Assembly: GCA_002162815.1 (NCBI GenBank)
Contig: MAAT01000075.1
Span: 1 to 64,000, forward strand
Length of the DNA stretch: 64,000 nucleotides
Source of the DNA: Gammaproteobacteria bacterium 53_120_T64
Lineage (GTDB): Bacteria; Pseudomonadota; Gammaproteobacteria; Pseudomonadales; Porticoccaceae
Reading direction: 5' to 3'
Position 1 is the first letter of the stretch. Every line of letters begins with the position of its first letter. The notes under the pieces are model-generated. The model was not told where the DNA came from. It ran no database searches and saw only the letters and a list, made by a program, of their open reading frames with translations. The position numbers and the translations under genes were made by a program. Positions 63,701 through 64,000 of this stretch are shown here, in pieces.

Positions 63701-64000
63701 TCAAAGAAAGCCGCAGGGTGGTGACCGGAGTTGAGAAGACGATGGTTTTGACCGATTAACTCCGCTTCGCTATAACCGCTGATAGCGGTAAACTTTTCGT
63801 TAACAAAAGTAATCGTCCCCGCTGGGTCGGTGATAGCAACAATGGAGTGCTGGTCAAGGGCGAAGCGCTGCTCCTCAAGCTCCGTCAGGGTTTGCTGAAT
63901 TGCAAGCGCGCTAGCTTTTAATTCATTTTCGAAGGCCTGACGCGCCACAATCATAAAATTAAAGGCCTTCGCCAACTGGCCAATTTCATCGTTGGAGCTC
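60730..64000 (-). CDS. Hybrid sensor histidine kinase, 5' end beyond the window
   Basis: The frame is open to the window edge. From the N-side: end of a HAMP domain ([12 protein letters not shown]), a PAS domain ([20 protein letters not shown]), a second PAS, HisKA ([20 protein letters not shown]), HATPase ([16 protein letters not shown]), two receiver domains ([25 protein letters not shown]), an Hpt domain ([17 protein letters not shown]) and a C-terminal tail of about 70 residues. A BarA-like phosphorelay; the missing front should hold membrane helices and a sensor. The next gene, 23 bp on, is a REC-GGDEF protein, its probable output. Confidence 0.93.
   Translation of the reverse strand, partial: [1089 protein letters not shown]

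Overview
The window reads as a chromosome segment of a marine-type gammaproteobacterium. The evidence is the smc-zipA-ligA block, pyrD, a RegB/RegA (RoxS/RoxR) pair, several acyl-CoA dehydrogenases, a Baeyer-Villiger-type monooxygenase, and above all a complete proteobacterial dedicated sortase (PDS) locus, a family set known mostly from marine Proteobacteria. Base and codon use fit a GC-rich member such as the Cellvibrionales/Spongiibacter group; that placement is inference. No tRNA, rRNA or CRISPR was seen.

Layout. 1-1290: tail of an IS256-type transposase and a complete REP-associated (IS200-like, HUH) transposase. 1.7-7.3 kb: flavin monooxygenase, FadL-type outer membrane protein, a decayed stretch, a small HTH-like protein and pyrD. 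7.6-14.9 kb: a tight overlapping operon moxR-DUF58-DUF4381-batA-batB/C-batD (envelope stress/aerotolerance type). 14.9-22 kb: thioesterase, aldo-keto reductase, rhodanese, a GGDEF-EAL protein, a SpoU methyltransferase and an MFS exporter. 22.2-29 kb: ligA, zipA, smc. 29.2-37 kb: trmL, flavodoxin, two acyl-CoA dehydrogenases, a PAS-GGDEF-EAL protein with a degenerate EAL domain and a MaoC hydratase pair. 37.2-41.3 kb: a TonB receptor with methionine-rich segments followed by RegB/RegA. 41.5-50.3 kb: CoA-transferase, alanine racemase, glutaryl-CoA dehydrogenase, small membrane proteins (one frameshifted), a thiolase and a methyltransferase. 50.4-57.0 kb: the PDS locus. 57.7-59.3 kb: wreck of a Czc/Cus heavy-metal efflux operon. 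59.4-64 kb: a response regulator-diguanylate cyclase and a hybrid histidine kinase that runs off the window end.

How the genes fit together. The PDS locus has two divergent arms. The minus arm carries a small unrecognised ORF, the OmpA-like lipoprotein PdsO, a VIT/vWA sortase substrate and the sortase, all overlapping or nearly touching. The plus arm carries the response regulator PdsR and the histidine kinase PdsS, whose periplasmic region looks like a CBM9-type carbohydrate-binding fold. The likely circuit is an envelope signal to PdsS, then PdsR, then the divergent sortase arm. The substrate's sorting signal reads L-A-R-T-A instead of the usual L-P-x-T-G/A.

The most noteworthy items are the PDS locus with its odd sorting signal and extra small gene, the decayed metal-efflux locus, a small domain shared between two adjacent signalling genes, and a REP-like palindrome in a window that also encodes a REP transposase.
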